Below are positions 17,388 through 24,345 of a DNA stretch of 64,000 nucleotides, piece after piece. The stretch spans positions 62,001-126,000 of the forward strand of contig NZ_JAJBBR010000001.1 in assembly GCF_020532555.1 (NCBI RefSeq), read 5' to 3'. The stretch's first letter is position 1. The number at the start of each line of letters is the position of its first letter. The notes beneath the pieces are model-generated. The model made no database searches. It was given only the letters and a program-made list of their open reading frames with translations, and was not told where the DNA came from. The position numbers were made by a program, and so were the translations under genes. The stretch is from Microvirga lenta. Its GTDB lineage: Bacteria > Pseudomonadota > Alphaproteobacteria > Rhizobiales > Beijerinckiaceae.

Positions 17388-17744
17388 TTATTCCTTCCGC
17401 TGCTTAATGACCTCACGTAGAAGACCATCGAATCGATCCCCGAGCCGGTCAATTGCTCCTGTGAGTCGGTCCTCCACCTCGCGCAGCACCTCTCTTGAGA
17501 CAAGCCGTTCGGCCTGCGTCTCCCGATAGGCCGTCAAAGCCGCCTGCAGGAGAGCCACCTTTTCATGTGCCGCGTGGGCCGAGGCCAGCGCTTCCCTTGC
17601 CTCTCGGCATGCGGCCTCAGCTTCAGCCTTCATCCTCTGATCAAGCCAGTCGCGGATCTTGAACACCGAAATGACGAAGCCTCCGATGAAGAGGAGGCCT
17701 CCAAGGGTCAAGGCAGTGTCTTGGAGGGTAGCGGCTCCTCCCAT
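17388..17744 (-). CDS. Membrane-anchored coiled-coil protein, spanin-like
   Basis: A 118-residue protein: one N-terminal hydrophobic helix (LGGLLFIGGFVISVFKI, residues about 14-30), then a long charged heptad-rich segment to the end. This i-spanin-like layout and the position directly after the holin-like gene (stop/start overlap TGATG at 17742-17746) make a role in disrupting the envelope at lysis likely. No partner outer-membrane spanin was seen. Alternatively a second holin accessory protein. Confidence 0.55.
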   Translation of the reverse strand: MGGAATLQDTALTLGGLLFIGGFVISVFKIRDWLDQRMKAEAEAACREAREALASAHAAHEKVALLQAALTAYRETQAERLVSREVLREVEDRLTGAIDRLGDRFDGLLREVIKQRKE

Positions 17745-18103
17745 CACGACGCTCCGAGAGGCTTGCGGGCCTTCCATCGGCCATACAGCGCCTGCACGCC
17801 GCCCCAGATCGCAAGCGCCGGTGTGCCGTACTGCTCCCACGAGAACGGCGTCCCCACGACGATGTGGGTGCCGATCGTGGCAATGCCGCCCATGATGGCG
17901 AAGATCGCGCCCCAGGTGACGTTCGAACGATACCAGGGCTCGTTGTTGGTCAGGTGCTCGATCACTGGAACGACCGCCTTCGCCACCTCCTGCCGCACAG
18001 CTGGCGCCTCGGCTGCCGTGACCGTGGTCTGCGGCGAGGCGATCAGCCGATCCAGAACCTTGTCGGCGATCGAACCGATGATTGGAATGAAGAGCGGGTT
18101 CAT
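17744..18103 (-). CDS. Holin-like protein
   Basis: A 119-residue protein with one clear membrane pair: AIFAIMGGIATIGTHIVV (about 68-85) and ALAIWGGVQALYGRW near the C-terminus. It lies between the endolysin (22 bp upstream) and the spanin-like gene (1-nt overlap), the place of a holin in a lysis cassette. Assignment rests on context and topology; sequence does not match a holin family that I can name. Confidence 0.6.
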   Translation of the reverse strand: MNPLFIPIIGSIADKVLDRLIASPQTTVTAAEAPAVRQEVAKAVVPVIEHLTNNEPWYRSNVTWGAIFAIMGGIATIGTHIVVGTPFSWEQYGTPALAIWGGVQALYGRWKARKPLGAS

Positions 18104-18125
18104 GCGTGTCTCCTATGAGGAAGGG

Positions 18126-18950
18126 TCAGGAAGCGGCGAGCTCGTGCGCCTTGGCGACATAGGCGCGGGCGACCTCCCGCTCTGCTCGAGAGTTGCGCCA
18201 GAGGACGAAGGCAGTGACGGCGAGGATCACGGCCACGAGGCCGAGTACGATCAGGCCAGTGGGATCGAGCCCGGAGAGGTCAGGCTGAGCGGTGGCCGTG
18301 CCGGTGCCGGCAGCGCCCGCCCCTGCCCCGCCTGCCTTCGCGGCCTCTGTCTTGGCCTTAGCGTCGTTCTGGGCGCTGTAATCCTTTAGCTTCTCGGCGG
18401 CCTGAGCGCCGGACAGGCCCGCGGCGGCAAGGGCCAGAGCGACCGAATGGGCTTCTACCTCGGCCACGCGCCTCATCCAGCCCTTGCCGAAGGTTGAGAA
18501 GGTCTTGAGCCCGCGCAGGAAGGAGCGCCGTAGCTCGCAGGCTTTACGTGCCACGGCGACCTTGTCCCGCGCCGTCTTGGCAGCTTGGAGGGTAGCGATG
18601 CCGACGATGCCGTCCGGCTTGACGCCAAGCGCCCCCTGGAGCCACCGTGCCCCGCGAGGCGGGCCCGAGTTCACCCCGCCGTCAAAGGTCAGGTAGTCGA
18701 GACCGGAGGGGAGTTCGTCACCCCGCACGACATCCCAATAGTTCTGCTGGTAGATCGCCCTCAGATCGGCATTGGAGATGAAGCGCACCGACTGATCCGG
18801 CTTGCCCTGCGCCTTGCGCCAGGCAGTGTAGACCCGCTGCGTGACACCATTCATGGTGGCCCCGCCAGGATCTGCGGGGTGGCTGGAAAAACCGCCCTCA
18901 TGAACGAGAACTAAACTTAGAAGATTATCGAAGTTTGGCGCGGCCATCAT
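18126..18950 (-). CDS. Endolysin, glycoside hydrolase 108 family, membrane-anchored
   Basis: A 274-residue muramidase. The GH108 catalytic motif is HEGGFSSHPADPGGATMNGV with Glu18; the following YWDVVRGDELPSGLDYLTFD and LQGALGVKPDGIVG are the family's usual downstream blocks (residues about 70-120). After an Ala/Gly-rich linker a hydrophobic helix (LIVLGLVAVILAVTAFVLW, about 232-250) ends the protein, an unusual C-terminal anchor. It degrades peptidoglycan to release progeny. The first 20 codons differ in base composition (Asn-Leu-Leu-Ser-Leu block AT-rich) and duplicate the remnant at 19517-19570; see findings. Confidence 0.85.
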   Translation of the reverse strand: MMAAPNFDNLLSLVLVHEGGFSSHPADPGGATMNGVTQRVYTAWRKAQGKPDQSVRFISNADLRAIYQQNYWDVVRGDELPSGLDYLTFDGGVNSGPPRGARWLQGALGVKPDGIVGIATLQAAKTARDKVAVARKACELRRSFLRGLKTFSTFGKGWMRRVAEVEAHSVALALAAAGLSGAQAAEKLKDYSAQNDAKAKTEAAKAGGAGAGAAGTGTATAQPDLSGLDPTGLIVLGLVAVILAVTAFVLWRNSRAEREVARAYVAKAHELAAS

Positions 18951-18987
18951 GCTGCCCTATGTTGTAGCACGAAGCGGAGACTTGGAT

Positions 18988-19512
18988 ATGTCGGAGATTT
19001 GGAAGCCCGTTGCTAGGCACGAAGGTCGATACGAGGTGTCGAATAATGGAAGAGTGCGAAGCCTCGACAGGACCGTTACTTACAGCGACGGCAGAATAGC
19101 CTTATTCAAAGGACGTGTTTTGTCTGAAGCACGAGGGGCGAGCGGGTATTTGACCGTTACCTTGGACAGAGGGAAGCGCGCCCTTGTGCATCGCCTCGTG
19201 GCAGAGACTTTTCTCTCTCGACCCGATGGAGCCACCGTCGTGAACCACAAGAACGGCGACAAGCGCGACAACCGGGCAGAGAACCTTGAATGGGGCGACT
19301 ACACACACAACAATCGCCACGCCCGAGAGACAGGGCTGATCAAGCAGCACGGCGAGAACTGCAACCTCTCCCGCTACAGTGATCAACTCGTTGCTGCCAT
19401 CAGGCGGGTTCATGCCCGGTATGACTGCACCTACCGAGAGTTGGCGTTACTCTTTGATATCTCCGAGATGCAGGCCGCCGATATCGTGAAAGGCAGAACG
19501 AGGGCCAAGTAG
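18988..19512 (+). CDS. HNH homing endonuclease (NUMOD4-HNH)
   Basis: A 174-residue free-standing endonuclease: NUMOD4 motif EIWKPVARHEGRYEVSNNGR at the N-terminus, HNH core VHRLVAETFL ... VVNHKNGDKRDNRAENLEWG, and a C-terminal DNA-binding helix region (YRELALLFDISEMQAADIV). ATG 18988 has a GGAG SD. It points rightward inside the leftward lysis operon, and both its flanks are endolysin 5' ends, so it is an inserted selfish gene. Confidence 0.9.
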   Translation: MSEIWKPVARHEGRYEVSNNGRVRSLDRTVTYSDGRIALFKGRVLSEARGASGYLTVTLDRGKRALVHRLVAETFLSRPDGATVVNHKNGDKRDNRAENLEWGDYTHNNRHARETGLIKQHGENCNLSRYSDQLVAAIRRVHARYDCTYRELALLFDISEMQAADIVKGRTRAK

Positions 19513-19516
19513 TAGC

Positions 19517-19570
19517 CCCCTCATGTTTCAGAACGAGCGGAAGCGCCCGCTCGAAGTTGCCAGCGGCCAT
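19517..19570 (-). pseudogene. Endolysin (GH108) 5'-end remnant
   Basis: Eighteen codons, MAAGNFERALPLVLKHEG, preceded by a GAGGA ribosome binding site. They correspond to the N-terminus of the intact endolysin (MMAAPNFDNLLSLVLVHEGG) up to the catalytic Glu-Gly. The frame then runs into the HNH gene's 3' end 4 bp away. This is the original endolysin start cut off by the HNH insertion. Confidence 0.7.
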
Positions 19571-19703
19571 GATGTCCTCGTGACGTGAAAAATCCGCCCC
19601 CAGGATGGAGCGGCGACGGAATATTAACCTTGGCAGTATTGGATGATCTGAACCGGACGCGTTGCGTATCTGTCCGAAGCGGTGTGCTCATACATCGCCG
19701 AAG

Positions 19704-19739
19704 CCCCAGCCGAAGACTGTCCTCTTCGGTTGGGGTTTT
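19704..19739 (+). terminator. Rightward terminator after the HNH gene
   Basis: A 13-bp stem CCCCAGCCGAAGA / TCTTCGGTTGGGG with a 6-nt loop and TTTT. It lies 190 bp after the HNH endonuclease stop and is the first terminator in that direction. Confidence 0.8.
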
Positions 19740-19753
19740 GCGTTCAGTTCAAA

Positions 19754-19777
19754 GAAAAACCCCGCCGGGGGACGGGG
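19754..19777 (-). terminator. Leftward terminator
   Basis: Read leftward: CCCCG, loop TCCCCCGG, CGGGG and TTTTTC. It could stop late transcription after the fibre genes unless antitermination is active, which matters because the lysis genes lie beyond it. Confidence 0.65.
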
Positions 19778-19886
19778 CGCGCGGGAGAGCGCTGAGTTTG
19801 GACGTTCCCAGGGGCTAACCTTGAACGTTACCTGACCTATACCGGGGCAATGATCCTCACCCTATTGCGCAGACGGAGTAGCACCC

Positions 19887-19943
19887 TCAGCCAACTACCG
19901 ACGACCGCACAGCCGCATAGAAAGCGGCGCGGTTGATGGTCAT
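19887..19943 (-). pseudogene. Lysin N-terminal fragment
   Basis: ATG 19943, preceded by CACGAGG, opens an 18-codon frame MTINRAAFYAAVRSSVVG followed by TGA. MxINRAAFxAAVRxSLFGG is, from memory, the usual N-terminus of phage chitinase/GH19-type and peptidoglycan-binding lysins. It is therefore probably the start of a second lysin gene that was deleted. Confidence 0.5.
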
Positions 19944-20048
19944 AACGTCCTCGTGATGTGGATATGGAAATGCTGCCGGGAGACGGTGTTGACTGGTCAG
20001 CCTAAGCGCCTAGGCTGCGGCCGCTGGGTTTCCTCAAAAACCGGCACG

Positions 20049-20094
20049 CGCCCTGATCGAGGAATGGTTGACCTCCATCGATCAGGGCGTTTTC
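20049..20094 (+). terminator. Strong rightward hairpin with T-run
   Basis: A perfect 12-bp stem CGCCCTGATCGA / TCGATCAGGGCG followed by TTTTCG. No rightward gene lies between it and the terminator at 19704-19739. Confidence 0.6.
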
Positions 20095-20167
20095 GTTCAC
20101 GCGGTCTTGATCAGGAGCATGGACCAACTAGTTCGCCAGATGTGGTCGTTCTCCCATAGGCCGCAGA

Positions 20168-20214
20168 CGCCCTGGCCGTTTCCCATCTTCCGACACCTCG
20201 GCCAGGGCGCTTTC
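20168..20214 (+). terminator. Second strong rightward hairpin
   Basis: A perfect 11-bp stem CGCCCTGGCCG / CGGCCAGGGCG followed by CTTTC, 36 bp before the stop of the leftward tail gene at 20250. It may act on rightward transcripts or stabilise the 3' end of the leftward mRNA. Confidence 0.5.
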
Positions 20215-20249
20215 AGGCTCAGTTTTGGAGCCTAGCTGTCGGCATCCTG

Positions 20250-20666
20250 CTACAGCCCAGCGCAGAAGCGCCAAAACTCATCCGTCTCCTCGGCGGTCCA
20301 GCCAAGGAAGCCTGCCACGAGCTCGGAGATGAAGTTGTCGCGGCGGTACTCCACCGCTCCCTCAACAATTAGGTACACGTCTTCGATGTCTGTCCCCTTG
20401 GGCAGCATCGACCGGAACGCCGGATCGTCGATGATGGCAAGAAGGGCTGCCGGGATGTTGCCGGTCCGAACCGCCGCCCTCGCCTCGTCCATGGGGATGA
20501 TCTCCCACTTGGCGAGACCGTGAAAGAACTGCCGGTCGGATATGGCCGGAACAGGGGAGGCGATTTCGGACGCCAGAGGCAGCGGCCCGAAGTCGGCTGT
20601 CACCTCCTGCTCGACCACGCTGCCGTCTTCCTGAGCGACCCATAAAAGGCGTGTTTCCATAGCCAT
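20250..20666 (-). CDS. Tail fibre-associated protein (hypothetical)
   Basis: A 138-residue acidic protein directly downstream of the tail fibre gene (stop and start adjacent). The segment FFHGLAKWEIIPMDEARAAV and TGNIPAALLAIIDD is a pattern found after tail fibres in several alphaproteobacterial phages, often annotated as fibre assembly or hypothetical protein. Role as fibre chaperone is inferred only from position and size. Confidence 0.6.
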   Translation of the reverse strand: MAMETRLLWVAQEDGSVVEQEVTADFGPLPLASEIASPVPAISDRQFFHGLAKWEIIPMDEARAAVRTGNIPAALLAIIDDPAFRSMLPKGTDIEDVYLIVEGAVEYRRDNFISELVAGFLGWTAEETDEFWRFCAGL

Positions 20667-22238
20667 TCAGTAGCCCTCGACGACAATGGATGTTCCGACC
20701 GCGAGCTGCGACGGAGATGCGGGGAAGATGTGGAGATGCGTGACGCGCCCGGCGCTGGCGGCATAGACCGTCTCGATCATGTTGTTGGCGCCAAACGCTG
20801 AACTATGCCCGTTCGTGACGACGTTCAGACGGGCCGCCGCGCCGACGGATCCAGGTGAGAGCACGGCATCGAACACCATCGACATGCTTGAGAAAGAGGA
20901 GACCATCGTCAGCGGGAGCCAGTCGGCGGGCGTGGCATTATTGCCAGTAATCGTCGTGCCGTCCCGGTAGAGCCAACCGCGCGTGTACGCTCCTGCCGCA
21001 TCGTAGGTGGTGCCGCCGTCGCGGCTGATCCGCGCCAGGAGCCGCCCGTCATTGGCAGAGGCCACGAACACCCCGTGAAGCCGCAGGTGCCCGACATCGG
21101 CTGGGATCGGCACAATGATGCCCGATGACGAGCCGCTCGTCACAACCACCCTCGCAACCTGTCGAGACGCGACAGAGATGTTCGCCCTCACCTGCGCCTT
21201 CTGTGCCTCCGTGAGCGCCTGTACAGCATCGCCGCGGACGATAGGGTCTCCGCTATCGAACACCTTGCGTCCGGCGGTGGTCAGGCCGCCATCCCGGCCG
21301 ATATTCAAGCCGCTTGCGCGCACGGAACCGTCATCATTGCGCGAGGCAATAGTCAGATCGTTGTTGGCCTGAAGGATCTCGACCCAGCGCTCGTCGGCTG
21401 CGGCCGAGCCACGCCAGACTCTACGGGTGACTGTCTGGCCGGAAGCCGGCGCTTTCGACGTGAGCACCGGCGCTATCAGAACAGGCGCCTCGACGTTCCC
21501 CGTAAAGGTAGCGCCCGTCAGCATTGCGGCGCCGTTGGTGTTGATGTTGAGGACTGCCGCATCCCAGGCGCTGCCGTTCCAGACCTTCAGGCCAGCATCG
21601 GTCCCCGTCTTGAAGAACGTATCTCCAGCCACGCGGGCCGATCCGTCCGGACGGGTCGCCGGGAAGGTCGCGCTCGATCCATACCAGAGGTTCTTGAAGG
21701 CCGTGAGGTTCGTGGTGGCGGTGTTGGCTGCGCTGGTTGCCGTCTGCGCACGTTGGCCAGCGGTATCAGCATGGGTTTTGGCGCTGAACTTCCCCGGCTG
21801 GATCTCGCCCGTACCCTCGGCCCAATTCGCTGCATTCTGCGCCGAGGTGGCTGCCGCAGTCTGCGAGGCGGCCGCGGCGGCAGCGTCAGCGGCAACCTGC
21901 TGGCCGACCGCTTCAAAATCCTCCGGGAGCGCCCGGAGACGGGTCAAATAATCTGAAACCCGAACCCCATAGATCCGCGGATCGGTGTGCTTGATCCAGC
22001 GAAGGATGAAGTACGGCACATTCGCCAGCGTGGGGCCGGTCCACGGCTTGGCGAGGCGGATCTGGGTTGCAGAGACGACCGCCGCAACGACGTTCGCCCC
22101 GTTCTGACCGTCGTTCACGAACACGATATCATAAGGCAGCACGCCCGGATCCCAAGACGTAAAGGTGCCGGTGGCGATGTCCGAGCCGTTCGTGACGGTG
22201 ATCGTGCCGTCGCTGTAGAAGAAATCGATAGGTTCCAT
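20667..22238 (-). CDS. Tail fibre protein
   Basis: A 523-residue fibre. N-terminal part (residues 1-90) resembles the attachment region with TYFYSDG-like beta strands; residues about 100-165 are an Ala/Thr/Gln-rich coiled coil (AAAASQTAAATSAQNAANWA); then beta-rich repeats (TFFKTGTDAGLKVWNGSAWD) and a C-terminal domain (about 400-523) of likely receptor-binding type. It is the last large structural gene of the leftward operon, the place of receptor-binding proteins. Confidence 0.75.
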   Translation of the reverse strand: MEPIDFFYSDGTITVTNGSDIATGTFTSWDPGVLPYDIVFVNDGQNGANVVAAVVSATQIRLAKPWTGPTLANVPYFILRWIKHTDPRIYGVRVSDYLTRLRALPEDFEAVGQQVAADAAAAAASQTAAATSAQNAANWAEGTGEIQPGKFSAKTHADTAGQRAQTATSAANTATTNLTAFKNLWYGSSATFPATRPDGSARVAGDTFFKTGTDAGLKVWNGSAWDAAVLNINTNGAAMLTGATFTGNVEAPVLIAPVLTSKAPASGQTVTRRVWRGSAAADERWVEILQANNDLTIASRNDDGSVRASGLNIGRDGGLTTAGRKVFDSGDPIVRGDAVQALTEAQKAQVRANISVASRQVARVVVTSGSSSGIIVPIPADVGHLRLHGVFVASANDGRLLARISRDGGTTYDAAGAYTRGWLYRDGTTITGNNATPADWLPLTMVSSFSSMSMVFDAVLSPGSVGAAARLNVVTNGHSSAFGANNMIETVYAASAGRVTHLHIFPASPSQLAVGTSIVVEGY

Positions 22239-22300
22239 GCGCGCGCTCGCTCCCGGCCGATAGGCTCGGCCGCTGTGGCAGTCTCGGATTGTCGAATGGG

Positions 22301-22645
22301 CTAGGTCAGGCTGATGCCGTGCTGGCTCAGCAGCTTGCGGATCTTCTGAGGGGTCAGAGCCTTGCGGACCTTGAGTTTTAGGGCAATGCGATCATCCTCG
22401 GCCTGCTCATCGGCTTCGGCGAGGGCCACGACCTGGCGGGCGATGTCGTCGGCCTTGATGTGCTTGCGCTGCGCCTCGCGATTGAGCATGGCGGACGGCT
22501 CGCCGCCCAGATGGCGGCGGGCCTCAAACACCTTGCGGGTGTAGAGCGCCGCCTGAAGCCGCACCGGCTGGAAGTGACGATCAATTGCCTCCTCGGCCAT
22601 GGTGCGTAACTGATCGAGGGTCGGGCCGAGCTCAAGCCGCGCCAT
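22301..22645 (-). CDS. Hypothetical tail-region protein, 114 residues
   Basis: A helical, charged protein (LDQLRTMAEEAIDRHFQPVR ... LKLKVRKALTPQKIRKLL). Its start overlaps the upstream gene by 14 bp and it lies between the tip-associated genes and the fibre. No membrane segment or known motif; perhaps a fibre assembly protein. Confidence 0.6.
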   Translation of the reverse strand: MARLELGPTLDQLRTMAEEAIDRHFQPVRLQAALYTRKVFEARRHLGGEPSAMLNREAQRKHIKADDIARQVVALAEADEQAEDDRIALKLKVRKALTPQKIRKLLSQHGISLT

Positions 22646-23057
22646 TTGCGCCTCCTGCCGAGACTGTGATCAGGATCGTCGCCGCCTGGAAGGGGAACGC
22701 TTCGAACGAGACCCGATACTCGCCCGCAGTCCGCAGGACGAGATCGAGAGGCTCGTCGTCGGCTTCAATCGATCCCTCTTCAGGGCCGCGAATCTCCACC
22801 ATGGTCCCGGAAGGGATGCCCGTCAGACGGGTAGCCTTCTCCCCATCCACCATCACCTCCTCGGCTCTGTAATCCAGCCGGGGCCGCACGGTCGGCACTC
22901 CCTCGGGAAAGTACCAGAAATCCGGCATGAAGGGCGGGATGTCGAACACGCGGCCCGTTTCCGCCTCTTCGACCCGCTTCAGCACGTCAGGATTGGCAGG
23001 ATAGCCGCTATCGATGTGGCCGAGGTATCGGCCATTCTCATCCGTCGAAACGATCAT
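22632..23057 (-). CDS. Hypothetical tail-region protein, 141 residues
   Basis: Begins MIVSTDENGRYLGHIDSGYP and carries a beta-rich half (PSGTMVEIRGPEEGSIEADD ... GEYRVSFEAFPFQAATILIT) that looks like a carbohydrate-binding or Ig-like fold. It follows the third small tail paralog without a gap. Probably a structural tail-tip or fibre-adaptor protein; not recognised further. Confidence 0.6.
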   Translation of the reverse strand: MIVSTDENGRYLGHIDSGYPANPDVLKRVEEAETGRVFDIPPFMPDFWYFPEGVPTVRPRLDYRAEEVMVDGEKATRLTGIPSGTMVEIRGPEEGSIEADDEPLDLVLRTAGEYRVSFEAFPFQAATILITVSAGGANGAA

Positions 23058-23552
23058 TCAGAACTCCAGCGCAGCCCAGCGCACGTCAAGCTGCTCGTAA
23101 GTAAAGCTTTCACAGATGACCTGAGAGCTGGTCCATCTGAACTTCCATCCGCAGAACTCGGTCGTTCCGTTGCCTTGGTCCGCCCACCAATAGAAAGGGG
23201 TGCAGTAGTTTTTATCCATCAAAGGACGGTCGAGCTTGCCCGCCGATGCTGTTCCGGATGCCAAGCGAAACCACACGTACCAATCACCTACGGAAGAGGT
23301 GACGGGGTTCCATGGGCGGGCTATCGCGATACACATGGAGGGGCTTGAGACGCCATGGGATCGCGCCGTCTCAACACCGAGATAGTTCCCGCGCTCGGCC
23401 CGGAATGTACCTTGCGCGGCCACTCGCGCGGGCACGTTATCGGCATCGAACAGGAGCCCATCGAGTGGCGCCGTAGCGGCATCGTAACCGGCAGCCGACA
23501 CCTTGAACTGATAGGGTCCGCCGTTCCGGCCCAGGATAATGCGGCGGGCCAT
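23058..23552 (-). CDS. Tail protein paralog 3 (MARRxxxGxxGG family)
   Basis: A 164-residue protein beginning MARRIILGRNGGPYQFKVSA with GYDA, the N-terminal module shared with the two genes upstream of it. The rest is different: Trp/Tyr-rich beta sequence (GDWYVWFRLASG, YCTPFYWWADQ, FCGWKFRWTSS), as expected for a receptor-contact or decoration domain. Start overlaps the stop of the preceding paralog by 1 bp (translational coupling). Confidence 0.65.
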   Translation of the reverse strand: MARRIILGRNGGPYQFKVSAAGYDAATAPLDGLLFDADNVPARVAAQGTFRAERGNYLGVETARSHGVSSPSMCIAIARPWNPVTSSVGDWYVWFRLASGTASAGKLDRPLMDKNYCTPFYWWADQGNGTTEFCGWKFRWTSSQVICESFTYEQLDVRWAALEF

Positions 23553-23932
23553 TAGAGATCCTGATTTTTAGCCACGGCAAACCACGGCAATGTTCGGCCG
23601 CCTGCGGGATAAGAGCCATCCCAGATTTGAAGGGCGCGCAGGGTGAACCCCGTCGTCGAGGCGGTCGTAGCGACAGGGTACGCGGACGGCTGACGGGCCA
23701 GATCCCCACAGAAGACCAGAGGCACGGCCGGCTGCGTGGCTCCGAAGCTGACCGTCGTGCTCGCCCCACCCGAGGGGCACACGATCGTTCCTGATGCCAG
23801 AACCATCCCGAACCGCTTCGACATCCCGAACAGCAGTTGAGCCTCGGTTGCTGTCAAGGCATCGAACCCGGGCTTCGACACCCAGAGCCCATATTGCCCG
23901 CCCCGGTTCCCGAGAACGACACGCCGCGCCAT
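23552..23932 (-). CDS. Tail protein paralog 2 (MARRxxxGxxGG family)
   Basis: A 126-residue protein starting MARRVVLGNRGGQYGLWVSK and PGFDALTATEAQLLFGMSKR; the C-terminal part is a jelly-roll-like beta stretch (TTVSFGATQPAVPLVFCGDL). ATG 23932 overlaps the upstream stop (TGATG). Shared N-terminus with paralogs 1 and 3 and divergent C-terminus. Confidence 0.65.
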   Translation of the reverse strand: MARRVVLGNRGGQYGLWVSKPGFDALTATEAQLLFGMSKRFGMVLASGTIVCPSGGASTTVSFGATQPAVPLVFCGDLARQPSAYPVATTASTTGFTLRALQIWDGSYPAGGRTLPWFAVAKNQDL

Positions 23933-24345
23933 CACTCGCTCGCCAGGGTATAGAAGATGAACTTGTCGTTGCCCAAGGTCAGTCCGTAGGCCGATGGGCG
24001 TGTCGCCAGAAGCCGGTTCGACTGAACGACGACCGTAAAACCGGAACCGCGCTGGTAGCCATTAGGCCGTGGGTATTCCTGATACAGGTCCGTGATGACG
24101 TAGCTCCCGCGCTTCAGGAGAGCAAGCACCGGAGGCGGGTCATCAAAGGTGTGACCGAAGCTCTTCCAGGTATCGAGGGAGGAAATCTCTCCGGCCGAGG
24201 CCACACGGGAGGTTGCCGACCTTTGCGCCGAGAACGAGATTTGCCGAACGTTGTTCACATCCGCCGTCATGGCGTCATAGCCGGGGCGCGAGATACGCAG
24301 ATCGTACACGCCGCCGATATTGCCCATCACCACACGTCTAGCCAT
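23932..24345 (-). CDS. Tail protein paralog 1 (MARRxxxGxxGG family)
   Basis: A 137-residue protein beginning MARRVVMGNIGGVYDLRISR, PGYDAMTADVNNVRQISFSA. The ATG at 24345 overlaps the J-like gene's stop by 1 bp, so it is translated directly after the tail tip protein. The frame is open upstream inside the J gene but only this start is shared with its paralogs. Likely a tip or fibre-adaptor component. Confidence 0.65.
   Translation of the reverse strand: MARRVVMGNIGGVYDLRISRPGYDAMTADVNNVRQISFSAQRSATSRVASAGEISSLDTWKSFGHTFDDPPPVLALLKRGSYVITDLYQEYPRPNGYQRGSGFTVVVQSNRLLATRPSAYGLTLGNDKFIFYTLASE

Larger units (their letters stand above)
19571..20249. other. Non-coding 680 bp with hairpins and a lysin fragment
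   Basis: No intact gene. Holds a leftward lysin-like fragment (19887-19943), three rightward hairpins with T-runs (19704-19739, 20049-20094, 20168-20214) and one leftward terminator (19754-19777). A 20-bp block around the two fragment start sites (GTCCTCGTGA on the plus strand) is repeated at 19574-19583 and 19947-19956; it is their shared RBS region. Confidence 0.5.

Noticed and set aside
20667..24345. Diversity-generating retroelement near the fibre genes
   Set aside because: No reverse transcriptase and no template/variable repeat pair was seen, although three paralogs lie in tandem.
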